A DNA stretch of 15,283 nt from Euryarchaeota archaeon UBA250 (GTDB taxonomy: Archaea; Thermoplasmatota; Poseidoniia; Poseidoniales; Thalassarchaeaceae): contig DATW01000020.1 of assembly GCA_002504845.1 (NCBI GenBank), positions 1 to 15,283 of the forward strand, given 5' to 3'. A program made the position numbers and the translations under genes. How positions within the stretch are numbered: the stretch's first letter is position 1; every line of letters begins with the position of its first letter. Below the pieces are notes generated by a model, which saw nothing but the letters and a program-made list of their open reading frames with translations, did no database searches and had not been told where the DNA came from. This document shows, in pieces, positions 6,376 to 15,283 of the stretch.

Positions 6376-7629
6376 ATGGGCTTCCTAAGTCGGTTCAGAC
6401 GCAACGCCAACAAGATTGAGGATCCCGATGCACTGGCGGGCGATGAACAAGAAGAGCCAGAAAACCAAATCATCGACGAGCCACTCGAATCTCTCCAACT
6501 ACAGAGTCAAGACAACCCAGGTGGTGAAAGCGAATGGGAAACCGACGAATCCCTAGAGGCAATTGAAACCCCTTCTGATAAACGAACGAGACGCCTCAGA
6601 GAGCGAACCTCGAAGTCAATCAAGGCACCAGTGAAATATTCTCCTGAGATTAAAACCTCTAAATTGGTCCCAAAACCATCACATGGGTTGTCAATCGACC
6701 TCAGTAAAATAGTGAACCAACCCTCCCGAAGAAGGATATCAGCAACACCCGCCTTTGAAGAAATAATGTCAGAACTTGAGACCACCTTGCTTGAAGCGGA
6801 TATGGGGCACATCGCTGTTGACGCAGTGCTCGCCGAGATGAGATCGAAACTCATAGGAGCCCCCCTTCCTAAGAAAGGAGACGTAGGACATCTATTGGAC
6901 GCAACACTTGTCTCTGCGTTAGACTCATTGTTGAGAGTTTCATATTGGGACTTTGATCAGACCATCGAAGCACTGCTCGATGAGGAACCACCAGTGGTCA
7001 TAATGCTCGTGGGCGTCAATGGAACCGGCAAGACAACCACTGCAGCAAAGATATCCTACAGACTAATTCAACGGGGCCTATCCGTAGTTTTGGGTGCAGC
7101 GGACACATTCCGTGCGGGCGCAATAGACCAGTTGAGCGACCACGCCGAACGAATCGGTGCACGCTGTGTCAAAAGCCAGAGAGGAGGAGACTCAGCCGCA
7201 GTGGCTAGAGACGCAATAGACAGCGCTAAAGCTAGAGGCGATGATGTAGTCATAATCGATACAGCGGGCCGAATGCAGAACAAAACCAATCTAATGCAGG
7301 AGCTGAAGAAGGTCCACAGAGTTTCATCCCCCCACATTGTCCTGTTTGTGGGCGACGCATTGGCAGGAAACGATGCCGTTGAACAAGCAAGAAAATTCCA
7401 ATCAGTATTACATTTCGATGGTGCAGTTTTGACCAAGCTAGATACAGATGCCAGAGGCGGCGCAGCCCTCTCAATCGCTCATGCTACGAATAGACCAATC
7501 GTACTAGCCGGCTCCGGCCAAGAGTATCAAGATCTGATAGATTTCGAACCAGTGCACTTTCTAACAAAATTACTTTCTGAGGACATCGACCCCTCTGTAT
7601 TCAGTATCTTTGGAGTTGATGGCCGATGA
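6376..7629 (+). CDS. ftsY: Signal recognition particle receptor FtsY
   Basis: An SRP-type GTPase of 417 residues that docks SRP-ribosome complexes at the membrane. Seen: an amphipathic basic start (MGFLSRFRRN), an acidic then basic low-complexity A region to about residue 110, a helical N domain (about 118-195), and the G domain with P-loop GVNGTGKTTT at 213-222, DTFRAGAIDQL (the family insertion-box region), DTAGRM at 295-300 (G3) and TKLD at 353-356 (G4). The C-terminal FDGAVLTKLDTDARGG region and DLIDFEP are typical of FtsY. A GAGGTGA ribosome binding site precedes the ATG. The order pfdA-ftsY is common in archaea. The stop overlaps the next start (ATGA), tying a receiver-like membrane protein to SRP receptor expression. 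Confidence 0.95.
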   Translation: MGFLSRFRRNANKIEDPDALAGDEQEEPENQIIDEPLESLQLQSQDNPGGESEWETDESLEAIETPSDKRTRRLRERTSKSIKAPVKYSPEIKTSKLVPKPSHGLSIDLSKIVNQPSRRRISATPAFEEIMSELETTLLEADMGHIAVDAVLAEMRSKLIGAPLPKKGDVGHLLDATLVSALDSLLRVSYWDFDQTIEALLDEEPPVVIMLVGVNGTGKTTTAAKISYRLIQRGLSVVLGAADTFRAGAIDQLSDHAERIGARCVKSQRGGDSAAVARDAIDSAKARGDDVVIIDTAGRMQNKTNLMQELKKVHRVSSPHIVLFVGDALAGNDAVEQARKFQSVLHFDGAVLTKLDTDARGGAALSIAHATNRPIVLAGSGQEYQDLIDFEPVHFLTKLLSEDIDPSVFSIFGVDGR

Positions 7630-8225
7630 GTGATACACCATGTGCGTTGATTGCATTAAGGGACCCAATAACCACAGGCCGTTTGAAAATGATCTTGAAA
7701 CAAAGGGGATGGAACACCGAATCCACATCAAGTAGCGAGGACGCTGTTTCCATATACAAATCGATACGTCCGAGGGTAGTGTTCTTGGGAATAGACCTGC
7801 CACCAAATGATGGACATGATACTGCTCTGCAGATAAGGGCTGATGACAACCAAGGAAGAATAGTCATAATCACCCCTAAAAATAGGGCTGAGGTAGCAAA
7901 TAAAACATCCATCTCAATCGGCGCGATGGCCACCTTGATTACCCCTATCATCGCCTCAGATGTTGAAACTGCGTGGCCCAAGATAATGGGGGTAATACCC
8001 CCCGCCCCGGGCTTGGCCAATTTCCAACCTCCTCTGCCCGATCCACCGCCCCCGGCATCACCGCCCCCGGTCCTGCCTCCCCCGATGCCGGTCAATCCCA
8101 CTCCGCCTGCATCGGTAGAAAAACCGAGGAGAAAGGGACGCTGGATCATTCGTTTCGCACTCTTGGTACTCACTATCGGAGCGGGTGTTGCTGGGGCGAT
8201 ATACTCAGGATACATCCCTATTTGA
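7626..8225 (+). CDS. Degenerate receiver-domain protein with proline-rich linker and C-terminal membrane anchor
   Basis: A 199-residue protein. Residues 5-120 follow the response-regulator receiver pattern: CALIALRDP at the first strand, VVFLGIDLPPNDG at the third, IVIITPK at the fourth and a final strand ending TLITPI. The phosphorylation site is lost: Gly55 stands where the acceptor Asp should be, Leu11-Arg12 replace the acidic Mg pair, and Thr106 stands where the conserved Lys should be. Thr83 is kept. Then come a proline-rich linker (about 125-163), basic PRRKGR (167-172) and one hydrophobic helix (about 173-194) with a 5-residue tail, so it looks tail-anchored with the domain in the cytoplasm. 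Its ATG overlaps the ftsY stop, implying coupled translation and a possible role near the SRP receptor or translocon. The receiver assignment rests on motif reading only. Confidence 0.8.
   Translation: MSDTPCALIALRDPITTGRLKMILKQRGWNTESTSSSEDAVSIYKSIRPRVVFLGIDLPPNDGHDTALQIRADDNQGRIVIITPKNRAEVANKTSISIGAMATLITPIIASDVETAWPKIMGVIPPAPGLANFQPPLPDPPPPASPPPVLPPPMPVNPTPPASVEKPRRKGRWIIRFALLVLTIGAGVAGAIYSGYIPI
8029..8110 (+). repeat. C-rich, proline-coding low-complexity stretch
   Basis: A run of CCNCCN codons, including two close copies of CCGCCCCCGG, encodes the proline-rich linker of the receiver-like protein. It is locally much more C-rich than its surroundings, and the opposite strand reads as a glycine-rich shadow frame. 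Confidence 0.7.
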
Positions 8226-8233
8226 TAATGAGA

Positions 8234-8455
8234 TCAATCTTCTACAGCGACCATTCTTATCGCGTCGACAGTCACGCTTCCCTCAGGCGCCTGAACAATC
8301 TCAATCACTTTGACCCGCGAGTCGTTTAGAAGCTCAGCATCCCCCATCAAAACCCTCAACCGAATACGCCACCTAAACACGATTTCCCTAACAATAAGGA
8401 AAACGATCAGAAGGAGAACAATCACAGCGGCTACATCTGGAAGTCCAAAATCCAT
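8234..8455 (-). CDS. Small single-pass membrane protein, function unknown
   Basis: A 73-residue protein with one strong membrane helix (about residues 8-27), a basic juxtamembrane stretch (REIVFRWRIRLR, 23-34) and a soluble tail of alternating Val/Ile and charged residues (about 45-72) that looks like a small beta-hairpin domain. The topology is probably N-out, C-in, given the basic residues after the helix. GGGGGTGA precedes the ATG at good spacing, which supports this as a real gene. It lies 33 nt downstream of pyrF on the same strand and ends 8 nt from the convergent receiver-like gene. No family is recognised, and no link to pyrimidine synthesis is visible. Confidence 0.65.
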   Translation of the reverse strand: MDFGLPDVAAVIVLLLIVFLIVREIVFRWRIRLRVLMGDAELLNDSRVKVIEIVQAPEGSVTVDAIRMVAVED

Positions 8456-8488
8456 ATCAGGATCACCCCCACCGAGAAAACATAGACG

Positions 8489-9244
8489 TCACACAGACGC
8501 CTCCTTGGCATATTTCACAGCAGCAGCCAGGGGCTTTGCATTTCTGATGATGCCCGAACCCACGATCACTGCATCAGAGCCAGCCGCAATCGCCTCTTTG
8601 GGGTGACCGTATCTCTGTCCCATTCGTGCCTCTCCTGAATTCAGATTGATGCCTGGTGTAAGAATCATCTTGGCACCTCCCACAAGACCTCTCAATTCAG
8701 AAATATTACCTGGATTACTCCCATTTCCTATGAAACCACAAACACCCTCTATTTCACGGCATGAGTCCACGACCTTTCTGCAGTATTCTTCATCCAGTAG
8801 ATTGCCTGAACTGGACATTTGCGCCAGAACAGCAACTGAACCCCTTCTACCACATTCCTTCCAAGCATCATGTATGCCCTCTATGATATCAGGTCCGGAT
8901 ATCCTATGCGCAGTCACCACATCAGCCCATTCAGCTATTCTCTGATGTCCGAGCATCTGGATTTTTGACACATAACCTATGTCAGCAAACTTCCTATCTT
9001 CAAACATAAGAACGCCCATTTTCCTTGCCGGCGCGACCACTTCACTCATCCATCTAGCCAGATCAAAGTCATGTATTCCATCAACATGGGTCTTCAGCAT
9101 GCAGATATGGCCCCCCACCTCATTGAGAATATTCGATATCTCAGAGATTGTGAAGAGGTCCGCTGCAAGTATCACACGAGTCCCCTTCTCTTTCATCGAT
9201 GAACGAATTTCATCAACGGATAGACACGCATAACCCGCACTCAT
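8489..9244 (-). CDS. pyrF: Orotidine 5'-phosphate decarboxylase, eukaryote-like class
   Basis: Converts OMP to UMP, the last step of de novo UMP synthesis; a cytoplasmic TIM-barrel dimer. Numbering is from the ATG at 9244 (251 residues). Seen: LAADL (Asp29), CMLKTHVD (Lys51), FEDRKFADIG at 81-90 with the catalytic Asp83-x-Lys85-x-x-Asp88 set, RIAEWADV, LAQMSSSGNL (the pyrimidine-contact loop), ILTPGI and GQRY (Gln210, Tyr212). This wording matches URA3/UMPS-type enzymes, not the DxKxxDI-type form usual in archaea. At the phosphate-gripping VGRG position the sequence is VGSG (Ser230), so the conserved Arg is missing. A TTG 30 nt upstream (9274) keeps the frame open, but the 9244 ATG has GAGGG seven bases before it. 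It diverges from groES. Confidence 0.9.
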   Translation of the reverse strand: MSAGYACLSVDEIRSSMKEKGTRVILAADLFTISEISNILNEVGGHICMLKTHVDGIHDFDLARWMSEVVAPARKMGVLMFEDRKFADIGYVSKIQMLGHQRIAEWADVVTAHRISGPDIIEGIHDAWKECGRRGSVAVLAQMSSSGNLLDEEYCRKVVDSCREIEGVCGFIGNGSNPGNISELRGLVGGAKMILTPGINLNSGEARMGQRYGHPKEAIAAGSDAVIVGSGIIRNAKPLAAAVKYAKEASV

Positions 9245-9356
9245 CCTAACGCCCTCTGATGACCAGTACCTCAAGGTTCCCGAGAATTGTATTGGAACAC
9301 GTTTAAATTGGACCCCAATTAGTCAACCACGGGTTGTATAGCCCAGAGTTGATGAA
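9245..9356. promoter_or_regulatory. Divergent promoter region, pyrF / groES
   Basis: A 112-nt region. TTTAAA (9302-9307) is palindromic and could serve as the TATA box in both directions: it lies about 30 nt before a likely pyrF start site near 9279 and about 25 nt before a likely groES start site near 9330. AATACAATT on the minus strand (9292-9284) is an alternative pyrF box. No bacterial -35/-10 pair or CIRCE element was seen. Confidence 0.45.
9306..9320. promoter_or_regulatory. Inverted repeat overlapping the groES TATA box, candidate operator
   Basis: Two perfect 6-bp arms, AATTGG (9306-9311) and CCAATT (9315-9320), are separated by ACC. The left arm overlaps the end of the TTTAAA box. 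This is where archaeal repressors that block TBP/TFB or polymerase binding usually sit, so a heat-shock repressor site is plausible. A short palindrome can arise by chance. Confidence 0.4.
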
Positions 9357-9629
9357 ATGTCTGTCGGAATAGAGCCAATGGGGGAAATGGTCCTCCTAGA
9401 GATGGAAAACGCACCAGAGAAGACTGAGTCCGGCCTCCTCCTTCCCGAGGAAGCCCGTGAGAAGATGAATGTTGGAAAAGTGGTGGCTATAGGGCCGGAT
9501 GTCGAGGGCCTCAACCTCGATGATCGAGTCATCTACCGCCAGTACAGCGGTACAAAGGTGGAATGGCTTGGGATAGAATACATGTTAATCAAATCCGAAG
9601 ACCTTCAGGCGAAGGTACTGGATCTCTGA
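9357..9629 (+). CDS. groES: Co-chaperonin GroES (Hsp10)
   Basis: A 90-residue lid protein for the group I chaperonin; a heptamer that caps GroEL during ATP-driven folding. Seen: VLLEMENAPEKTESGLLLPE, holding the mobile loop with its hydrophobic tripeptide (LLL in place of the common IVL), then VGKVVAIGPD and DDRVIYRQYSGTKVEW, and a C-terminal strand ending DLQAKVLDL. Length and layout are normal for bacterial GroES, although the dome-loop region is short. The groEL start lies 19 nt downstream, forming the usual groES-groEL operon. Group I chaperonins are rare in archaea, and prefoldin, which normally serves group II chaperonins, is encoded about 3.5 kb away. Confidence 0.95.
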   Translation: MSVGIEPMGEMVLLEMENAPEKTESGLLLPEEAREKMNVGKVVAIGPDVEGLNLDDRVIYRQYSGTKVEWLGIEYMLIKSEDLQAKVLDL

Positions 9630-9648
9630 ACAAAAGGAGTTGAAATGA

Positions 9649-11304
<1,656 letters not shown>

Positions 11305-11362
11305 TGCAACTCATGCGCATCGTTGATGGACGTCCCGCCGGACCCTCAGCCGGGAATCATCG

Positions 11363-14300
11363 ATGAACAACAACGTCTTGCGCGTGGATGTACTTCCAAG
11401 AATCGGCTCAGGATTGATTGACAGCCGAGCGATTTCAACGAAGAAAATAATACCAAAAGAAATTGAAATCAATGTGAAAACCATCAGGACTAGCTTGGGA
11501 TACACCATCCAAGGCGACTTAAACCAAGAAGAAAGGGAGAATGCAGCAATAGACCTTTTTTCAGATCCAATCATAGAACATCACTCACTTGACGGCACGA
11601 TAGCAGCAGGCATCCTCCCCGATCTCGGCCATTCAGATATCACCATTCAAGTCGGGTTCAAGCCAGGTGTAACCGACAATAGAGCCATGGCCGCGGAAGA
11701 CGGCCTCAGAACTTTGTTCCCTAGAAAAAAAACTAATGTCGCATCGACGATATCATATCATTTTTGGTTCGAGGAGAATACTCCTGATATCGAACCGATA
11801 ATTGCGTTGTTACACAATCCAATGCTCGAGCAATGTGCTATTTTAGATTCAGATAAAAGAATAGAGAATCTGATCCCCTTCCCCATTCTTCCCAATCAGA
11901 ACAAGCGCAAATCAGAAACCGTCGACTTAGAGGTAGGCGATGACGAACTTCTTGACATCAGCGAGAGAGGCTTGTTGGCGCTCAATCTACGAGAGATGAA
12001 GGCAATACAATCACACTACAGAGATCCTGCTGTGAAACGAATAAGAGAGGAATTGGGTTTACCGCCGAATGCGCCCACTGATGCTGAACTAGAGTGTTTA
12101 GCACAGACTTGGTCCGAACACTGCTCACACAAGATATTCGCGGCTAAGATCCACCATAAAGACAATGAAACCGGTGAATCATCCACAATAGATTCTCTAT
12201 TCAAGACACATATCATGAAGCCTACTCTGGATATCCAGAAAGAAGTCGACTGGCTACTTTCGATCTTCCACGATAATTCGGGAGTTATTGCTTGGAATGA
12301 AAATTGGAGTCTCTGCATGAAAGCCGAGACTCACAATTCACCCAGCGCCTTAGATCCGTTCGGAGGCGCGATGACTGGCATTGTTGGTGTCAATAGGGAC
12401 ATCCTTGGTACGGGATTGGGTGCAAAACCGATTGCAAACACAGACGTATTCTGCTTTGGCCCCCCTGATTACGAAGGAAACATACCCAAGGGACTATTTC
12501 ACCCTTCCAGAGTATTTCGCGGGGTCCACGCGGGAGTCAGGGCCGGTGGAAATGAATCTGGAATACCCACAGTAAACGGCGCGATCATCTTCGATGAGAG
12601 ATATTTAGGCAAGCCATTGGTGTATTGCGGAACGGTCGGCATAATGCCCCGCATTCTTCCTGATGGAAGGGAATCACATGACAAAACACCCACTCCCGGT
12701 GATATCGTTTACATGGTCGGTGGGAGAGTTGGCTTCGATGGCATCCACGGCGCTACCTTTTCCAGTCTTGAGTTAACAGAAGAGAGTCCGAGCTCAGCCG
12801 TTCAAATCGGCGATCCGATCACTCAGAAGAAAATGCTTGATATGATCATCGAGGCAAGAGATGAGGGATTGATACAAGTTATCACTGACAATGGTGCAGG
12901 TGGCCTTTCAAGCTCAGTCGGAGAGATGGCTGAACTGACAGGTGGAGCAGATCTTGACCTCGCAGTGGTGCCTCTCAAGCAGGCCGGCCTGAGTCCATGG
13001 GAGATATTGGTCTCAGAGTCCCAAGAAAGGATGACTGTAGGTGTAAAACCAGAGGATTGCGAATCGTTCGAAGCACTCGCAGCGCTTCATGAGGTCGAAG
13101 CAACAGCCGTTGGAAAATTTACCGATTCAGGCGCATTCGTCGTCCGAATGGGAACCGATGTAGTAGCCCATCTACCCATTTCATTCCTACATGACGGCTG
13201 TCCCCAATTAGAACTCGAATCTGAGTGGTCCCCGCCCACACATGCGGAAGTGATACTTCCAGAAGTCTCACAGATGGGGGAAGCACTCTCGAGACTCATA
13301 GCCAGACCGAACATCGCTAGCAAAGAATGGTGGGTCCGTTCATATGACCACGAAGTCATCGCTCAATCAGTGATCAAGCCATTCTGTGGCGTCAATCACG
13401 ACGCCCCTGGTGATGCTGCCGTCATCGCCCCAATACAAGGCCACACACAAGGCGCAGTGATATCTAATGGGATCACTCCAAGATATTCCGATATCGATGC
13501 ATATGCAATGACCGCCGCCAGCATCGATGAAGCCCTGCGCAATGCAGTTTGCGTCGGCGTCGACCTCGATCTTATTGCAGGCCTCGATAATTTTTGTTGG
13601 CCTGACCCAGTAGAATCAAAAAAGACCCCCGATGGCCGGTATAAATTAGCCCAATTAGTCCGAGCAAACCGTGCTTTGGACGATGTATGTAGAGCTTACA
13701 AATTACCATGCATAAGTGGAAAGGATTCAATGAAAAATGACGCTAAACTGCATGGTGAGAAGATCAGCATACCTCCAACAATTCTATTCAGTCTAATTGG
13801 GAATCACCAGGATGTTCGAAAGGCTGTATCGAGTGACTTCAAATCCCCTGGAGATAGGATATACCTCTGTGGAGAGTCCCATCAAGAACTCGGAGCTAGC
13901 GAGATTGCATACATGCTCAGAGAAGAGACCCAAGGACAATCTGGGATTGGCGGACGTGTACCAGAAATTGATCCCCCTCGAAATCTGGCGATGTATAGGG
14001 CTCTAACAGGGGCGATGCAAAAGGAACTCGTCGCAAGTGCCCATGATTGTAGTGATGGCGGATTAGCAGTAGCGATTTCAGAGTGCTGTTTCGGCTCAGA
14101 TTCCGGAGCGCGGGTAGACGTATCCCCAATCATGTTCGACTGCGATCAGATAGAGCCTTGGGGAGCCATGTTCGGAGAATCTCTGGGCCGGATACTCGTG
14201 AGTGTGAAACCGGAAAATAGCGAGGTGTTCGAAACTTCAATGACAGGTCATGCATGCTATCTTTTGGGCGTCGTTGAAGAGGGCGATACAATCTCAGTAA

Positions 14301-14389
14301 CCAATGGAGATACACCATTAATTTCCACATCAATGAGCGTTTTACGAAAAGCATGGAAAGAAACCCTCGATGGAGGCGGCCCGCAATGA
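11363..14389 (+). CDS. purL: Phosphoribosylformylglycinamidine synthase, fused PurS-PurL
   Basis: The synthase part of FGAM synthetase (FGAR + ATP + ammonia to FGAM), step 4 of purine synthesis. It has 1008 residues, against about 700-760 for the common archaeal PurL. The N-terminal ~190 residues hold two PurS-like halves (about 5-75 and 92-165; the second has VGFKPGVTDNRAMAAEDGL), which probably stand in for a PurS dimer. Then come the linker motif TWSEHCSHK (His253), ETHNSPSALDPFGGAMTG (322 on), GGRVGFDGIHGATFSS, ITDNGAGGLSS (507 on) and the second AIRS-like half with SGKDSM and HDCSDGGLAVA. No glutaminase domain is fused; purQ follows with an ATGA overlap. The ATG at 11363 is the first after an in-frame stop at 11324. 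Its ribosome site is weak. Confidence 0.93.
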   Translation: MNNNVLRVDVLPRIGSGLIDSRAISTKKIIPKEIEINVKTIRTSLGYTIQGDLNQEERENAAIDLFSDPIIEHHSLDGTIAAGILPDLGHSDITIQVGFKPGVTDNRAMAAEDGLRTLFPRKKTNVASTISYHFWFEENTPDIEPIIALLHNPMLEQCAILDSDKRIENLIPFPILPNQNKRKSETVDLEVGDDELLDISERGLLALNLREMKAIQSHYRDPAVKRIREELGLPPNAPTDAELECLAQTWSEHCSHKIFAAKIHHKDNETGESSTIDSLFKTHIMKPTLDIQKEVDWLLSIFHDNSGVIAWNENWSLCMKAETHNSPSALDPFGGAMTGIVGVNRDILGTGLGAKPIANTDVFCFGPPDYEGNIPKGLFHPSRVFRGVHAGVRAGGNESGIPTVNGAIIFDERYLGKPLVYCGTVGIMPRILPDGRESHDKTPTPGDIVYMVGGRVGFDGIHGATFSSLELTEESPSSAVQIGDPITQKKMLDMIIEARDEGLIQVITDNGAGGLSSSVGEMAELTGGADLDLAVVPLKQAGLSPWEILVSESQERMTVGVKPEDCESFEALAALHEVEATAVGKFTDSGAFVVRMGTDVVAHLPISFLHDGCPQLELESEWSPPTHAEVILPEVSQMGEALSRLIARPNIASKEWWVRSYDHEVIAQSVIKPFCGVNHDAPGDAAVIAPIQGHTQGAVISNGITPRYSDIDAYAMTAASIDEALRNAVCVGVDLDLIAGLDNFCWPDPVESKKTPDGRYKLAQLVRANRALDDVCRAYKLPCISGKDSMKNDAKLHGEKISIPPTILFSLIGNHQDVRKAVSSDFKSPGDRIYLCGESHQELGASEIAYMLREETQGQSGIGGRVPEIDPPRNLAMYRALTGAMQKELVASAHDCSDGGLAVAISECCFGSDSGARVDVSPIMFDCDQIEPWGAMFGESLGRILVSVKPENSEVFETSMTGHACYLLGVVEEGDTISVTNGDTPLISTSMSVLRKAWKETLDGGGPQ

Positions 14390-15210
14390 CCCAAGTGCGC
14401 ATCGCCGTCCTCTCCGGCTTCGGGATTAATTGTGAAACTGAAACTATGGCGGTGTTTGAGATGGCTGGTGGCAGCCCAGAAAAAGTACATGTCAATAGGC
14501 TCGTTAAAGGGGATCTGAATCTGGACGATTACCATATCATGGCGGTTCCGGGGGGATTCTCCTTCGGAGATCACCTGGGCAGTGGCAGGTTGCTGGGTAA
14601 CAGACTTAGATTTGGCCTCCGTGATCAAGTCAGACGTTTCGTGCGGGCCGGCAAACCAGTAATCGGTATTTGCAATGGTTTTCAGGTACTGGTAAAGATG
14701 GGCCTACTTCCCGGTGATGAGGAAGTAACACTTACCCAAACAGCATCACTCGCACTCAACGACAGCGCTCATTATGAAAATCGATGGGCGACGCTCGAAT
14801 TTGATCCAAATAGCCCTTGCATCTGGACTAAAGGACTCACCAGAATAAGAGTGCCAGTTCGACATGGAGAAGGCAAATTTGTTACAAACGACAGAGAACT
14901 GCTAGACCGATGGGCTCAGGGGGGCCAACTCGTGGCCAAGTATGTCGACCCATCGACAGAATACCCCGGTGCCACTGATGAAGTACTACCATATCCAATC
15001 TCTCCAAACCAAAGTTGGAGAAACATCGCAGGGGTCTGCGACCCAACCGGACTCGTCTTTGGCCTAATGCCACATCCAGAGGCATATCATAGCACCTGGC
15101 TCTCACCTGATTGGACGAGAGATGATGAGATTGAACATGGGAGAGCCCCTTCAATTACCATCTTTCGTAATGCCGTAGAATACTCTCTTCGATGCCAGAA
15201 GGAGACTTGA
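14386..15210 (+). CDS. purQ: Phosphoribosylformylglycinamidine synthase, glutaminase subunit PurQ
   Basis: A class I glutamine amidotransferase that feeds ammonia to PurL. Seen, numbered from the ATG at 14386 (274 residues): RIAVLSGFGINCETE at the start, VPGGFSFGDHLGSGRL (the oxyanion region and PurQ-specific loop), GICNGFQVL with nucleophile Cys96, VRHGEGKF, and MPHPEAY with His230 and Glu232 completing the triad. It is longer than the typical PurQ of about 220-230 residues; the extra length lies in the C-terminal half. An upstream in-frame ATG (14353) exists, but the 14386 start has GGAGG nine bases before it and overlaps the purL stop in an ATGA, so the two subunits are translationally coupled. 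Confidence 0.95.
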   Translation: MTQVRIAVLSGFGINCETETMAVFEMAGGSPEKVHVNRLVKGDLNLDDYHIMAVPGGFSFGDHLGSGRLLGNRLRFGLRDQVRRFVRAGKPVIGICNGFQVLVKMGLLPGDEEVTLTQTASLALNDSAHYENRWATLEFDPNSPCIWTKGLTRIRVPVRHGEGKFVTNDRELLDRWAQGGQLVAKYVDPSTEYPGATDEVLPYPISPNQSWRNIAGVCDPTGLVFGLMPHPEAYHSTWLSPDWTRDDEIEHGRAPSITIFRNAVEYSLRCQKET

Positions 15211-15283
15211 GAGATAGTTTTGAGAAGAGCTCCCATACCATCCATTTCTAGGAAGGCGCTTTGTACAACCAGATTAGTCGCTG
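15211..15283. other. Window end, no gene supported
   Basis: The last 73 nt after purQ show no start with a ribosome binding site and no recognisable protein. One minus-strand frame reads in from the edge and stops within about 36 nt, which could be the end of a neighbouring gene, but that is too short to judge. Confidence 0.3.

Noticed and set aside
7601..8215. 204-residue open frame on the minus strand, glycine-rich
   Set aside because: It is the antisense shadow of the proline-rich linker and receiver domain; the plus-strand frame has a coupled start, domain motifs and a membrane helix.
9245..9356. CIRCE or bacterial sigma-32 type control of groES
   Set aside because: The CIRCE consensus and a -35/-10 pair are absent; an archaeal TATA box fits better.
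11333..11356. GC-rich stretch between groEL and purSL as a hairpin terminator
   Set aside because: Only 4-bp self-pairing was found, with no following T run, so no terminator is supported.
12016..12318. 100-residue minus-strand frame inside purSL
   Set aside because: It is antisense to the conserved PurL linker and first synthase half, with no motif of its own.

Overview
This window looks like archaeal chromosome. It carries the archaeal/eukaryotic ribosomal protein eL20 (LX), prefoldin alpha and the SRP receptor FtsY. TATA-like boxes lie about 26 nt upstream of several start codons, suggesting leaderless transcripts, and other genes have GGTGA or GGAGG ribosome binding sites. Intergenic gaps are very short, with 4-nt ATGA overlaps and convergent gene ends 5 to 8 nt apart. 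The mix of archaeal information genes with bacterial-type GroES/GroEL, a fused PurS-PurL and a eukaryote-like OMP decarboxylase fits a planktonic euryarchaeon of the Marine Group II/III (Poseidoniales-like) kind. That placement is inference; there is no rRNA or other decisive marker here.

Left part (1-5446): a minus-strand pair encodes a coiled-coil protein and a lipoprotein. From 1291 the plus strand carries a surface-polymer set: a LicC-like nucleotidyltransferase, a CDP-glycerol glycerophosphotransferase-family enzyme and a PAPS-type sulfotransferase. These converge on a minus-strand GT2 glycosyltransferase whose start overlaps the stop of a two-pass membrane protein. Together they could make a phosphopolyol, teichoic-acid-like, possibly sulfated cell-surface glycan. 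The polymer genes are visibly AT-richer than the housekeeping genes to the right.

Middle part (5507-8455): eL20 (minus) and prefoldin alpha (plus) diverge from one 119-nt region with a TATA-like box for each. Prefoldin alpha is followed by ftsY, and the ftsY stop overlaps the start of an unusual tail-anchored protein. That protein has a receiver-like domain lacking the phosphoacceptor Asp, a proline-rich linker and one C-terminal membrane helix. A small membrane protein and pyrF come back on the minus strand.

Right part (8489-15210): pyrF diverges from groES-groEL. The shared 112-nt region holds a palindromic TTTAAA box overlapping a perfect inverted repeat, a candidate operator. GroEL has the bacterial Gly-Gly-Met tail. 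purSL and purQ follow as a translationally coupled pair for step 4 of purine synthesis. The last 73 nt hold no gene I can support.

The most interesting points are the FtsY-coupled degenerate receiver protein, the teichoic-acid-like set in an archaeon, the OMP decarboxylase with Ser in place of the phosphate-gripping Arg, and the candidate chaperonin operator.
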